Below, in pieces: positions 1-7,764 of a stretch of 13,189 bases of DNA. A program made the position numbers and the translations under genes. Origin of the DNA: Ruminococcaceae bacterium UBA6842 (GTDB taxonomy: Bacteria > Bacillota > Clostridia > Oscillospirales > Acutalibacteraceae); NCBI GenBank assembly GCA_002451855.1, contig DKDS01000065.1, positions 1-13,189 of the forward strand, given 5' to 3'. Positions within the stretch are counted from its first letter, which is position 1, and each line of letters starts with the position of its first letter. The notes under the pieces are model-generated. The model saw only the letters and a program-made list of their open reading frames with translations. It did not search any database and was not told where the DNA came from.

Positions 1-1
1 G

Positions 2-82
2 GTTTCGGTAACGGATATATTAACCGAAAGCGATCCGGACAGTTCCGACTCTATGGATGATTGGGGCAAATGGAAAATTTAA
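2..82 (+). CDS. C-terminal tail of an unidentified protein (5' end outside window)
   Basis: The reading frame starting at base 2 is open from the window edge to a TAA at 80-82 and gives 26 residues, acidic and Ser/Asp-rich, ending DDWGKWKI. Codon choice resembles that of the genes downstream. I do not recognise the protein. It overlaps the next open frame (57-293), which lies one base further on. Deleting a single A from the AAAA run at 74-77 would join the two into one continuous product (…DDWGKWKFNIEFRF…). It may therefore be the middle of a frameshifted gene rather than a true C-terminus. With so little sequence, chance openness is also possible. Confidence 0.3.
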   Translation, partial: VSVTDILTESDPDSSDSMDDWGKWKI

Positions 83-293
83 TATTGAATTCCGCTTTGG
101 CGTTCGTAGCAAAATTCGTGGTTTGCCGCGGAGCAATAAAGCTGTTTTCAAAAGACTTTGGTCTAAAACGGAGATTACAGCAGAAATGTTTTCAAAAATT
201 AAACACAACTGCAAATTTCCGACCGATTTGAAGGTATGGGTCCTTGGAGAGGGACAGAAAAAAATACAACTTTATTATACAAGGAATGAATAA
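57..293 (+). CDS. hypothetical basic protein or 3' part of a frameshifted gene
   Basis: This is a 78-codon open frame ending in TAA three bases before the next start codon. The product is strongly basic, with many Lys and Arg, has no membrane segment or signal peptide, and contains no motif I recognise. The ATG at 57 has no Shine-Dalgarno sequence upstream, so an independent start is unlikely. The first half overlaps the end of another open frame (2-82). The composition from about residue 7 onward (KFNIEFRFGVRSK through IQLYYTRNE) looks like real protein. The better reading is therefore the C-terminal portion of the gene entering from the left edge, displaced by one base near 74-80. Otherwise it may be a small unknown gene or a chance frame. 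Confidence 0.35.
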   Translation: MIGANGKFNIEFRFGVRSKIRGLPRSNKAVFKRLWSKTEITAEMFSKIKHNCKFPTDLKVWVLGEGQKKIQLYYTRNE

Positions 294-296
294 ACT

Positions 297-1781
297 ATGA
301 AAATTAAAAATCAATATAAGTTTTTATCGTTGGTTTTTTCACTCACATTGGTTGTTTCGGCGCTTGGTATAGGTTTGCCCACGTCGGCAGCGGATACGGC
401 TGTTAATACAATAACAACTGTTACCGAAAAGCCGAAAACTATGTATACTTTTGATAAGTATATGACGAACGGAAATAATCTTAAAGATTCTTTTGGCGAT
501 GTAAGTTTTTGGCAGGACGGTAAGGTTACGGATGTCGTAAGTAACTATATTAGTGCCGGTTTACAAGCTAAATGGACAAATTGTGACGTTCGGGAAGACA
601 GCGGCATCGTATTATCAAAGGACAGCGGCAGCATTACTGATACTAACAATGATACGGAGCAAACAACCAGCTATTGGCGTTTATGTTTTAAAATTAACGG
701 AGCCTTAAATAATCCTACGGGGTTCCTTATTAACTTTCACAAAAGCGGCGAAGCTAACAGATCACAGCATTATGCTGTTTTTGCCTCAGACACATATGAA
801 AATTTAGAGAAAAACAAAATTATTGAGATTAAAGATACGAATGGCTTTGGAGATTATATTGATGTAGAAACTTTAAAGCTCACCGGCATAAAGTATGTTG
901 AAGTAAGAATTTATCATAGAGCTATGAATGATAAATCATGGGCCGTTATGGGTCAGCATATCAATGAACTCGGATTTTTCGGCGGAACAGTTGAAACCGA
1001 TAACTCTGTAATAACAAAACACGAATCTTATTCTTCACTGGATGATGTTAAAACTCAAATAGATGCGCTTGAAACAAATCGGCTTGCAGAACAGACTTAC
1101 GAAACTTCAAAATTCTATATTGATAATACTAATCAGGGAACTGAACAAATTTCAAGTTGGGCCGACGATTTTTTCTCCAAGGATATTAAAACGAGCAGTG
1201 ATTCGGGTGCCATATCCAGATGGCATAATGCAAAAACTGTTGATAATTGCCGGACAACGACAATGCTAAATGATATCTTCCAAACATCGGCTTACCGTGA
1301 GTTAGTTGTTGACTTAAATGCAACAATCAGCAATCCTGAAAAATTTGTTTTTTCTTTCAATTATGACGGAAGAGCTTCAAAGCATTATGCTGTATATATG
1401 TCTGATACGAGGGATGGTCTTTATGATGATGCAAACAAAGTAGCTGAAGTTTATGATGCCTCGCGTGACAGAAAGGGAGATTTGATTGATCTCAGCAGCT
1501 TAAAGGATAAGGTTGTTTCATATGTAAGTATCCGCATTTATAATTTTGGAAACGAAAGCTCCGTAGGTTGTAAAGCACAGTACATATCACATATCGGTCT
1601 TTACGGCGGAACAGTTGTCGGAGATGTTAACGGCAACGGAACCGTAAACACGGATGATGTAAATGCATTAAGGACATATCTTCTTACCAATACTGCGGTA
1701 GAAGGCTATGTATACGATGTTAACTCAGACGGCAAAGAAAACATATGCGATTTGGTATATGTAAACGATTTTATTAAATAA
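297..1781 (+). CDS. secreted protein with duplicated unknown domain and C-terminal type I dockerin
   Basis: This 494-residue exported protein has a signal peptide: Lys residues at 2, 4 and 8, a hydrophobic core at about 9-27, and likely cleavage after Ala31 or Ala32. The body is two copies of one domain, about residues 50-232 and 273-440. Matching landmarks are HYAVFASDT (158-166) with HYAVYMSDT (363-371), YVEVRIY (200-206) with YVSIRIY (409-415), and FFGGTV (227-232) with LYGGTV (435-440). The alternating pattern suggests a beta-sandwich, perhaps carbohydrate-binding; I see no catalytic motif. Residues 442-494 form a type I dockerin with two Ca-binding loops (DVNGNGTVNTDD and DVNSDGKENICD). 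Dockerins plug secreted proteins into cohesin-bearing scaffolds, so this is probably a cellulosome-like or cell-surface component. The ATG at 297 is preceded by AAGGA at 281-285. A stem-loop follows the stop, so it is probably transcribed apart from the sugar genes downstream. Confidence 0.85.
   Translation: MKIKNQYKFLSLVFSLTLVVSALGIGLPTSAADTAVNTITTVTEKPKTMYTFDKYMTNGNNLKDSFGDVSFWQDGKVTDVVSNYISAGLQAKWTNCDVREDSGIVLSKDSGSITDTNNDTEQTTSYWRLCFKINGALNNPTGFLINFHKSGEANRSQHYAVFASDTYENLEKNKIIEIKDTNGFGDYIDVETLKLTGIKYVEVRIYHRAMNDKSWAVMGQHINELGFFGGTVETDNSVITKHESYSSLDDVKTQIDALETNRLAEQTYETSKFYIDNTNQGTEQISSWADDFFSKDIKTSSDSGAISRWHNAKTVDNCRTTTMLNDIFQTSAYRELVVDLNATISNPEKFVFSFNYDGRASKHYAVYMSDTRDGLYDDANKVAEVYDASRDRKGDLIDLSSLKDKVVSYVSIRIYNFGNESSVGCKAQYISHIGLYGGTVVGDVNGNGTVNTDDVNALRTYLLTNTAVEGYVYDVNSDGKENICDLVYVNDFIK
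444..1616 (+). repeat. internal domain duplication within the dockerin protein
   Basis: Two tandem copies of a roughly 170-180-residue unit span 444-992 and 1113-1616, separated by a linker of about 40 residues. The C-terminal halves align best: HYAV-x-x-SDT, a short charged stretch, GD-hydrophobic-ID, YV-x-hydrophobic-RIY, then an aromatic GGTV ending. The N-terminal halves are more divergent. The similarity is visible in protein, not as a DNA repeat, so the duplication is old. The fold is not identified. Confidence 0.7.
1620..1778 (+). other. type I dockerin domain (coding segment)
   Basis: These 53 residues carry two EF-hand-like 12-residue loops, each followed by a helix. Both loops keep ligands at positions 1, 3, 5, 9 and 12 (D-N-N-N-D in the first, D-N-D-N-D in the second). 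The residues at loop positions 10-11, which in characterised dockerins help choose the cohesin, are Thr-Asp in the first loop and Ile-Cys in the second. The two halves are therefore not equivalent. No cohesin is encoded in the window. Confidence 0.88.
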
Positions 1782-1804
1782 ACCGCAACACCTAAATACT
1801 GACT

Positions 1805-1843
1805 CGGGCAGGGCCGCGGAATCGGGTTTCTCGGTTCTGCCCG
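1805..1843 (+). terminator. probable rho-independent terminator after the dockerin gene
   Basis: CGGGCAGGGCCG (1805-1816) can pair with CGGTTCTGCCCG (1832-1843) over 12 base pairs, two of them G-U, around a 15-base loop. Only three T residues follow directly, then AAAATT, so the T tract is weak. The position, 23 bases past the stop at 1781 and 36 bases before the next start, fits a terminator dividing the dockerin gene from the catabolic run. It might also act as a partial terminator or as a 3' RNA-stabilising hairpin. Confidence 0.65.
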
Positions 1844-1879
1844 TTTAAAATTCAAGCACAAAATATAACGGAGAGAATA

Positions 1880-4381
1880 ATGAAGATCACAAACATAAAA
1901 GTTGAAGGGGTTAAAAACCCTGTCGGAGTTGACGAGAAAAAACCGGTTTTTTCCTGGCAGATTTCGGGAAACGGAATAGATGTTTTTCAGGAAAGCTACC
2001 GCATAATTGTAACCAAAAACGGCGATTTTTCAGGTGAAATAGTATGGGACAGCAAGACGGTTAAGTCCGCTGATACGATATGCGTTGAATACGGCGGAAA
2101 ACCGCTTTGCTCCGATACGCAGTATACCTTTAAGATATTTGCGGTTATAAACGGAAAGCTTACCGAATCGGAGGCCGCAAGCTTTACAACGGGTCTTTTA
2201 AATACCGAAATGCCGGGTTGTTGGCTTACAACCGAAAAAAAGGGAAGAACCGACCCCGAAAACTGTGCTTTTGTAAGAAAAAGCTTTAAGGTTTCGGAAA
2301 TTCGATACGCTACGCTTTTTGTTTGTTCATATGGCTGGTATGAGGTGTTTTTAAACGGTGCAAAGCCGGATGACCGCATACTTTCACCTTCAAAAGGCTC
2401 TTATGATTCGTTGATGTTTTACGAGGCATATGATATTACGAATCTGTTAAAAAATGATCTTAACACGGTCTCGCTTATATTGGGCGACGGCTATAATAAT
2501 AACGCAAATATTTATATGGGAAGATTTAAAGGGGCAAAGCGCTTTAAGGCTTGCATAAATCTCCACAAAACGGACGGAACGGTAGAAACGGTTGCAACAG
2601 ACGGCACATGGAAATTTACATTAGATACGCCGTGGATTAAAAATAATATTTACAACGGCGAAATATACGACGCCACCCGCGAGATTAAGGGTTGGCAAAA
2701 CACTGATTTTGATGATTCAAAATGGAATTTAATGCCTGTATCGCCGATTAAGGAAAAGTCAAGACTTTACTGCGATATAGGACCTTATATAAAAATTACG
2801 GAAACGAGAAAGCCTGAAAAAATATACGATTGTAAGGATGGAAGATATATACTTGATTTCGGGCAGAATATGTCCGGATTTATACGCATTTCATTAAGCG
2901 GGAAACGCGGAAATGCAATAAGAATAAAAACTGCGGAAGAAATTAAAATTGACAAAAACGACCGCGAACTGGAGTTTATTACAAACAGGGGAGCGGCTTC
3001 AACGGATACTTATATAATGAGCGGTGAGGGTACGGAAACCTATAATCCTCACTTTACATATCACGGTTTCAGATATACCGAAATATGCGGGCTCGATAAA
3101 AGACCGAGCGGAGAAGAAATTACAGCCTGTGCAGTGCATACTGATTTTGAGGGGTATGTAAGCTTTAAAACAGATAACGAAATGATAAACCGAATACATT
3201 CTAATGCTATTTGGTCTGTTCGTTCAAACAGTATGTCCTTTCCGTCTGACTGTGCGGCTCGCGATGAGAGAACTCCTTGTTCTATGGATTTATATTGCTA
3301 TTTAAAATCGGCAATGTATATGTTAGCGCCAAGCTCTTATTACCCGCGTTACTTAAAAACCAATGATATTGAAAAAATAAAAAAAGGAAAAATCAATATG
3401 ACATGGAGCGGATGTTTAATTGCGCTTCCTTTGTATTTTTACCGTTATTACGGTAACTCCGTGTTTATTAAAAGATACTACAATAAACTGAAACGGCTGT
3501 ATATTGAATATTTGTCTCAGTGCGGGGAAACTGTGCCGTCCGGCACATTCGGAGACTGGTGTGCGCCTAACGATTACGGAAATTATCTCACCTCATTTTC
3601 TTCGGTAAGCGAAACGGAGTATCACCTAAAATTTTTAACTGCCGAAATGATGGCTGATATGGCGAAGGTTTTAAGGAAAAGAAATGAAGCGGCGTATTTT
3701 GAGTCTGTTGCAAAAAAGACTGCGGAAAAATATATGCAATGCTTTTATGATAGAAAAAAATTCACTTTTTCTAACGGAAAGCAAGCTCCTAATCTTTATG
3801 CGTTGGCAAACAGATTTCTTTCCGATAACGAGGAAAAAAACACTGCCGCAAAGTTTATAAAATCAATTCTGGAAAAAGGAAATCGCTTGGATCTCGGAAT
3901 TTACGGAATAGGCTATCTGGTTGAAGAACTTGGCAGATTAGGCGCGGCGGATACAGCGCTTGACTGTTTTATAAATCCGGAGTACCCGAGTTTTGCTAAT
4001 CAAATAGCAAAGGGCGCAACTACTCTTTGGGAGCAGTGGTGCGGAAAGGGCGATATGTCATCGCACAATCACGCAATGTTCGCAGGTGCGGTAAGCGGAT
4101 TTTACACAACGCTTGCTGGTGTGACGGCGGCCGATAACGGATTTAAGAAATTTAAAATTAAACCTGTGCTTTCGCGGTATATAAAAAAGCTTGATTTCTC
4201 TTTTTATACGGTTAACGGTAAATTTGAATTGCATTACCGAATTAAAGACGGCAATTTTATTCTAGAGATTTTAATACCGTGTAATTGCCGCGCCGATGTG
4301 ACTTTGCCGAACGGAGAAGAAAAAAATATCGGAAACGGACGGTACAGTTTTGGCTGCCCCCTTGAAAAAGCAAAAATATAA
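1880..4381 (+). CDS. GH78 family alpha-L-rhamnosidase, cytoplasmic
   Basis: This 833-residue enzyme is predicted to hydrolyse terminal alpha-L-rhamnosyl residues from oligosaccharides or glycosides. The GH78 order of domains is visible: an N-terminal Ig/FnIII-like module (about 4-105), a rhamnosidase N domain (about 120-290, with YGWYEVFLNG and GDGYNNN), a beta domain containing DFGQN (326-330), an (alpha/alpha)6 catalytic barrel (about 425-755) and a C-terminal beta domain. The family acidic positions correspond to D457, E463 (within RDER) and D470, with E718 in TTLWEQW as candidate base, followed by SHNHAMFAG. The segment between E463 and D470 reads TPCSM instead of the usual LGWTG. There is no signal peptide, so it should act inside the cell on imported material. 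GGAGAG at 1870-1875 precedes the ATG. It is the first gene of the catabolic run and lies 43 bases before the phosphorylase. Family assignment is firm; the exact substrate is unknown. Confidence 0.93.
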   Translation: MKITNIKVEGVKNPVGVDEKKPVFSWQISGNGIDVFQESYRIIVTKNGDFSGEIVWDSKTVKSADTICVEYGGKPLCSDTQYTFKIFAVINGKLTESEAASFTTGLLNTEMPGCWLTTEKKGRTDPENCAFVRKSFKVSEIRYATLFVCSYGWYEVFLNGAKPDDRILSPSKGSYDSLMFYEAYDITNLLKNDLNTVSLILGDGYNNNANIYMGRFKGAKRFKACINLHKTDGTVETVATDGTWKFTLDTPWIKNNIYNGEIYDATREIKGWQNTDFDDSKWNLMPVSPIKEKSRLYCDIGPYIKITETRKPEKIYDCKDGRYILDFGQNMSGFIRISLSGKRGNAIRIKTAEEIKIDKNDRELEFITNRGAASTDTYIMSGEGTETYNPHFTYHGFRYTEICGLDKRPSGEEITACAVHTDFEGYVSFKTDNEMINRIHSNAIWSVRSNSMSFPSDCAARDERTPCSMDLYCYLKSAMYMLAPSSYYPRYLKTNDIEKIKKGKINMTWSGCLIALPLYFYRYYGNSVFIKRYYNKLKRLYIEYLSQCGETVPSGTFGDWCAPNDYGNYLTSFSSVSETEYHLKFLTAEMMADMAKVLRKRNEAAYFESVAKKTAEKYMQCFYDRKKFTFSNGKQAPNLYALANRFLSDNEEKNTAAKFIKSILEKGNRLDLGIYGIGYLVEELGRLGAADTALDCFINPEYPSFANQIAKGATTLWEQWCGKGDMSSHNHAMFAGAVSGFYTTLAGVTAADNGFKKFKIKPVLSRYIKKLDFSFYTVNGKFELHYRIKDGNFILEILIPCNCRADVTLPNGEEKNIGNGRYSFGCPLEKAKI

Positions 4382-4424
4382 TTATTAAAGAGTGCTGTTT
4401 TGACAACGGCGGAAAGGATAAAAA

Positions 4425-6866
4425 ATGAAATTCGGACATTTTAATGACGAGGCTAAAGAGTATGTAATAGAAACCCCAAATACCCCTTACCCGTGGATAA
4501 ACTACCTCGGATACAAGGACTTTTTTACAATGATTTCAAATACGGGCGGAGGTTACAGCTTTTACAAGGACGCAAAGCTCAGAAGAATAACCCGTTTCCG
4601 TTACAATAATGTTCCTATGGACGACGGCGGAAAGTATTTTTACATTAAAGACGGTGATACTGTATGGAATCCGGGTTATAAGCCTACAAAAACTCCGCTT
4701 GATAAGTATGAATGCCGTCACGGTATGGGGTATACAGTTATTCACGGCGAAAAAAACGGCGTTTCGGCAGACTGTACTTATTTTGTTCCGCTTAACACCG
4801 CATGTGAAATACACAAGGTTGTAATTACCAACAATACAGACCGTAAAAAGAATTTAAAATTACATTCGTTTTTAGAGTTTTGTCTTTGGGACGGACTTGA
4901 CGATCAGACTAATTTTCAGCGCAATCTTTCCGTCGGAGAGGTTGAGGTTGAGGGAAATGTTATATATCACAAAACCGAATACCGTGAGCGCCGCAACCAC
5001 TATGCTTTTTACAGTGTAAACGCGGATATATCGGGCTTTGATACCGATCGTGAAGATTTCCTCGGAATTTATAACGGCTTTGACCGTCCGGCAACGGTTT
5101 TCGATACAGCTCCGTCAAATTCTATTGCAGTGGGTTGGGCGCCGGTGGCTTCCCATTGTATTAATGTTGCCTTAGACGCAGGGGAAACCAAAAGCTTTGT
5201 TTTTGTACTCGGCTATATTGAAAACGAGCAGGACAAAAAATGGACTGCGCTTAATGTTATCAATAAGGAAAAGGCATATAAAATGATTGCCGAATTTGAC
5301 ACCGCCGAAAAAGCCGACGCTGCGCTTGACGAGTTAAAGGCTTACTGGAGCGAGCTGCTTAAAACCTTTACAATTAAGAGTAACGACGAAAAGCTTGACC
5401 GTATGGTTAATATATGGAATCAGTATCAGACAATGATTACCTTTAATATGTCCCGCAGCGCCTCGTATTTTGAAAGCGGAATAGGCAGAGGAATGGGCTT
5501 CAGAGACAGCAATCAGGATCTGCTTGGATTTGTGCATCTCGATCCCGTAAGGGCAAGGGAAAGACTTATAGATCTTGCCTCAACGCTTATGGCGGACGGC
5601 GACGCATATCACCAGTATCAGCCCCTTACAAAAAAAGGCAATGCTGAAAGAGGCGGTAATTTCGGTGACGATCCGATGTGGCTTGTGGGTTCTGTTGTGG
5701 CGTATCTTAAAGAGACCGGAGACACCTCAATATTGGAGGAAAGCGTGCCGTTTGATAATAACGAAGCCTTGGCAGATACTATGTTTGAACATTTAAAACG
5801 CGCTTTTTACCATGTTGTTAATAACCGTGGACCTCACGGTCTGCCGCTTATAGGCAGAGCTGATTGGAACGATACACTGACTCTTAACTGCCTTTCGAAC
5901 ACACCCGGAGAAAAATTCCAATTTACCGAAAATACAGATTGCAAAACCGCTGAAAGCTTAATGATTGCCGGTCAGTTTATTTATTACGGCAGAGATTTTG
6001 TGAAAATATGCGAAATTGAGGGAAAAAATGACGAGGCAAAAGCTGCCGTAGCTTACATTTACGATATGGAGCAGGCTGTTATAAACCACGGTTGGGACGG
6101 TGAGTGGTATTTAAGAGCATACGACCACAAGAGCCGCCCGTTAGGCTCGCATAAATGCGAGGACGGAAAAATATTTATTGAGTCTCAGGCTTGGTGCTCT
6201 ATGGCTCAGGTAGGAAAAGAAGAGAATATGCCGCTAAAAGCACTTGACAGTGCGTGGAAATACCTTGAAACACCTTACGGCTTTGTGCTTTTGGATCCTC
6301 CGTACAGAAAATTTGACCCCGAAATAGGGGAAATAGGGTCGTTTTTGCCGGGATATAAGGAAAACGGCGGTGTGTTTTGCCATAATAATCCGTGGCTTGT
6401 ATGCTCAGAAGCAATAGCGCGCCGCGGCGACAAGGCTTTTGAAATATACAAGAAAACCGCGCCTGCATATATAGAGGATATAAGTGAAATTCACAGGCTT
6501 GAGCCTTATGTATATGCCCAAATGGTGGCAGGTAAGCCAGAATATGCCAAAAAGCCGGGCGAGGCTAAAAACTCATTCCTTACAGGCACGGCGGCGTGGA
6601 ATTTTGTTGCGGTGTCCCAGTTTATTCTGGGCATAAGACCCGATTATGACGGGCTTATAATCGACCCGTGCTGCAACCATAATATGGAATTTACCGTAAC
6701 GCGCAAATTCCGCGGAAATACATTTATAATAAACGTTAAAAACCCAAATAATGTTTGTTGCGGAGTTTCAAAAATGACAGTTGACGGCAAAACGGTAAAC
6801 GGCAATCTTTTAAAGCCGACTGCCGCGGGGGATACACACATTGTTGATGTAGTTTTGGGGGAATAA
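4425..6866 (+). CDS. cbp: GH94 cellobiose phosphorylase
   Basis: This 813-residue enzyme is predicted to convert cellobiose plus phosphate to alpha-glucose 1-phosphate and glucose in the cytoplasm, saving one ATP over hydrolysis. From memory it resembles clostridial cellobiose phosphorylase over its whole length, from the start (MKFGHFNDEAKEYVI, TPYPWINYLG) through YHKTEYRERRNHYAFYSVNA, ESGIGRGMGFRDSNQDLLGF and DTMFEHL. The catalytic acid should be D483 in GRADWND; phosphate contacts should include H653 in CHNNPW and T720-G721 in TGTAAWN. The order is an N-terminal beta-sandwich (about 1-290), a helical linker, an (alpha/alpha)6 barrel (about 320-740) and a C-terminal beta domain. The residue after the catalytic loop is Thr (DWNDTL) where I recall Cys (DWNDCL) in characterised cellobiose enzymes, so acceptor preference could differ. 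There is no signal peptide. AAAGGA at 4413-4418 sets the start. Confidence 0.96.
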   Translation: MKFGHFNDEAKEYVIETPNTPYPWINYLGYKDFFTMISNTGGGYSFYKDAKLRRITRFRYNNVPMDDGGKYFYIKDGDTVWNPGYKPTKTPLDKYECRHGMGYTVIHGEKNGVSADCTYFVPLNTACEIHKVVITNNTDRKKNLKLHSFLEFCLWDGLDDQTNFQRNLSVGEVEVEGNVIYHKTEYRERRNHYAFYSVNADISGFDTDREDFLGIYNGFDRPATVFDTAPSNSIAVGWAPVASHCINVALDAGETKSFVFVLGYIENEQDKKWTALNVINKEKAYKMIAEFDTAEKADAALDELKAYWSELLKTFTIKSNDEKLDRMVNIWNQYQTMITFNMSRSASYFESGIGRGMGFRDSNQDLLGFVHLDPVRARERLIDLASTLMADGDAYHQYQPLTKKGNAERGGNFGDDPMWLVGSVVAYLKETGDTSILEESVPFDNNEALADTMFEHLKRAFYHVVNNRGPHGLPLIGRADWNDTLTLNCLSNTPGEKFQFTENTDCKTAESLMIAGQFIYYGRDFVKICEIEGKNDEAKAAVAYIYDMEQAVINHGWDGEWYLRAYDHKSRPLGSHKCEDGKIFIESQAWCSMAQVGKEENMPLKALDSAWKYLETPYGFVLLDPPYRKFDPEIGEIGSFLPGYKENGGVFCHNNPWLVCSEAIARRGDKAFEIYKKTAPAYIEDISEIHRLEPYVYAQMVAGKPEYAKKPGEAKNSFLTGTAAWNFVAVSQFILGIRPDYDGLIIDPCCNHNMEFTVTRKFRGNTFIINVKNPNNVCCGVSKMTVDGKTVNGNLLKPTAAGDTHIVDVVLGE
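6857..6862 (+). promoter_or_regulatory. ribosome binding site supporting a TTG start
   Basis: GGGGGA lies inside the last codons of the phosphorylase gene, seven bases before TTG at 6870. No ATG in that frame has equal support, and the protein from TTG begins directly with the ribokinase-type first strand (KILNFGSSNIDYV). The signal both fixes the start and couples the gene to the one upstream. Confidence 0.7.
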
Positions 6867-6869
6867 AGC

Positions 6870-7763
6870 TTGAAAATACTTAATTTCGGTTCTTCTAATA
6901 TAGATTATGTTTATAATGTCAGCGAATTTGTAAGAGCAGGGGAAACGATATCGGCGCTGTCAACCTCCGAGCATCCGGGTGGCAAGGGCTTAAATCAGGC
7001 GGTTGCCGCCGCAAGAGCGGGCGGAAATGTGTTTTTTGCTGGAAATATAGGCGAGGACGGGCTGTTCTTAAAGGAGCTGCTTGAAAGCAGCGGAGCCGAC
7101 GCAAAATATCTTAAAATAAACAAGGCAAGAACCGGTAACGCTATTATCCAGATAGATAGAGACGGGGAAAACTGCATAATAGTTTCCGCGGGCGCAAACG
7201 CACTGCTTGACGAGGCTTATATAAAAAGTGTAACGGCTGATTTTGCGCGCGGCGATATTTGTATGCTGCAAAACGAGACTCCGTGCACAGACTTTATAAT
7301 AAAGCAGGCTAAGGCGTGCGGAATGACGGTTATATGGAATCCCTCGCCTATGAATGAAAAGATTACGGATAACGCGATAGGAATGTGCGATTACATTATT
7401 GTAAACAAAACCGAGGGCAGAGCACTTACAGGCAAAGAAAAGTCTGAGGATATTTTAAATGCGCTGCTTAAAAAATATCCGCACACAAAAACAGTGCTTA
7501 CCTTAGGAAAAAACGGCAGTATTTACAGCGACGGTACAGATACTGTAATGCAACCGTCGTTTAAAGCCAATCCCGTTGATACCACGGGTGCAGGCGATAC
7601 CTTTACCGGGTATTTCGCCGCAATGATAAGCAAGGGAAAAACTGCTGCCGAAGCTTTGAAAACAGCTTCTGCCGCTGCGGCATTAGCTATCGAAAAGCAG
7701 GGAGCAGCAAGTTCTATTCCCGTGCTTGCAGATGTTATAAAGAAAACGGAAAGGGGTATCTGA
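6870..7763 (+). CDS. rbsK: PfkB family carbohydrate kinase, ribokinase-like
   Basis: This 297-residue kinase probably phosphorylates a free sugar, most likely ribose at O5, using ATP in the cytoplasm. Visible ribokinase signatures are GGKGLNQA (37-44) in the sugar-binding region, NPSP (157-160), NKTEGRALTG (179-188), TLGKNGS, and the PfkB C-terminal signature DTTGAGDTFTGYF (237-249) with D243 as catalytic base and the preceding glycines as anion hole. Length is close to the usual 300-310. The start is TTG three bases after the phosphorylase stop, with GGGGGA at 6857-6862. The next gene, a nucleoside hydrolase, begins one base after this stop. That pairing fits ribose released from a riboside being trapped as ribose 5-phosphate. 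Related PfkB kinases for other sugars or for nucleosides cannot be excluded. Confidence 0.92.
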   Translation: MKILNFGSSNIDYVYNVSEFVRAGETISALSTSEHPGGKGLNQAVAAARAGGNVFFAGNIGEDGLFLKELLESSGADAKYLKINKARTGNAIIQIDRDGENCIIVSAGANALLDEAYIKSVTADFARGDICMLQNETPCTDFIIKQAKACGMTVIWNPSPMNEKITDNAIGMCDYIIVNKTEGRALTGKEKSEDILNALLKKYPHTKTVLTLGKNGSIYSDGTDTVMQPSFKANPVDTTGAGDTFTGYFAAMISKGKTAAEALKTASAAAALAIEKQGAASSIPVLADVIKKTERGI

Positions 7764-7764
7764 T

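Noticed and set aside
75..81. AAATTTA, a slippery-type heptamer for -1 frameshifting
   Set aside because: In the frame that enters from the left the heptamer is out of register, and the shift needed there is +1, not -1. A simple base insertion explains the two frames better.
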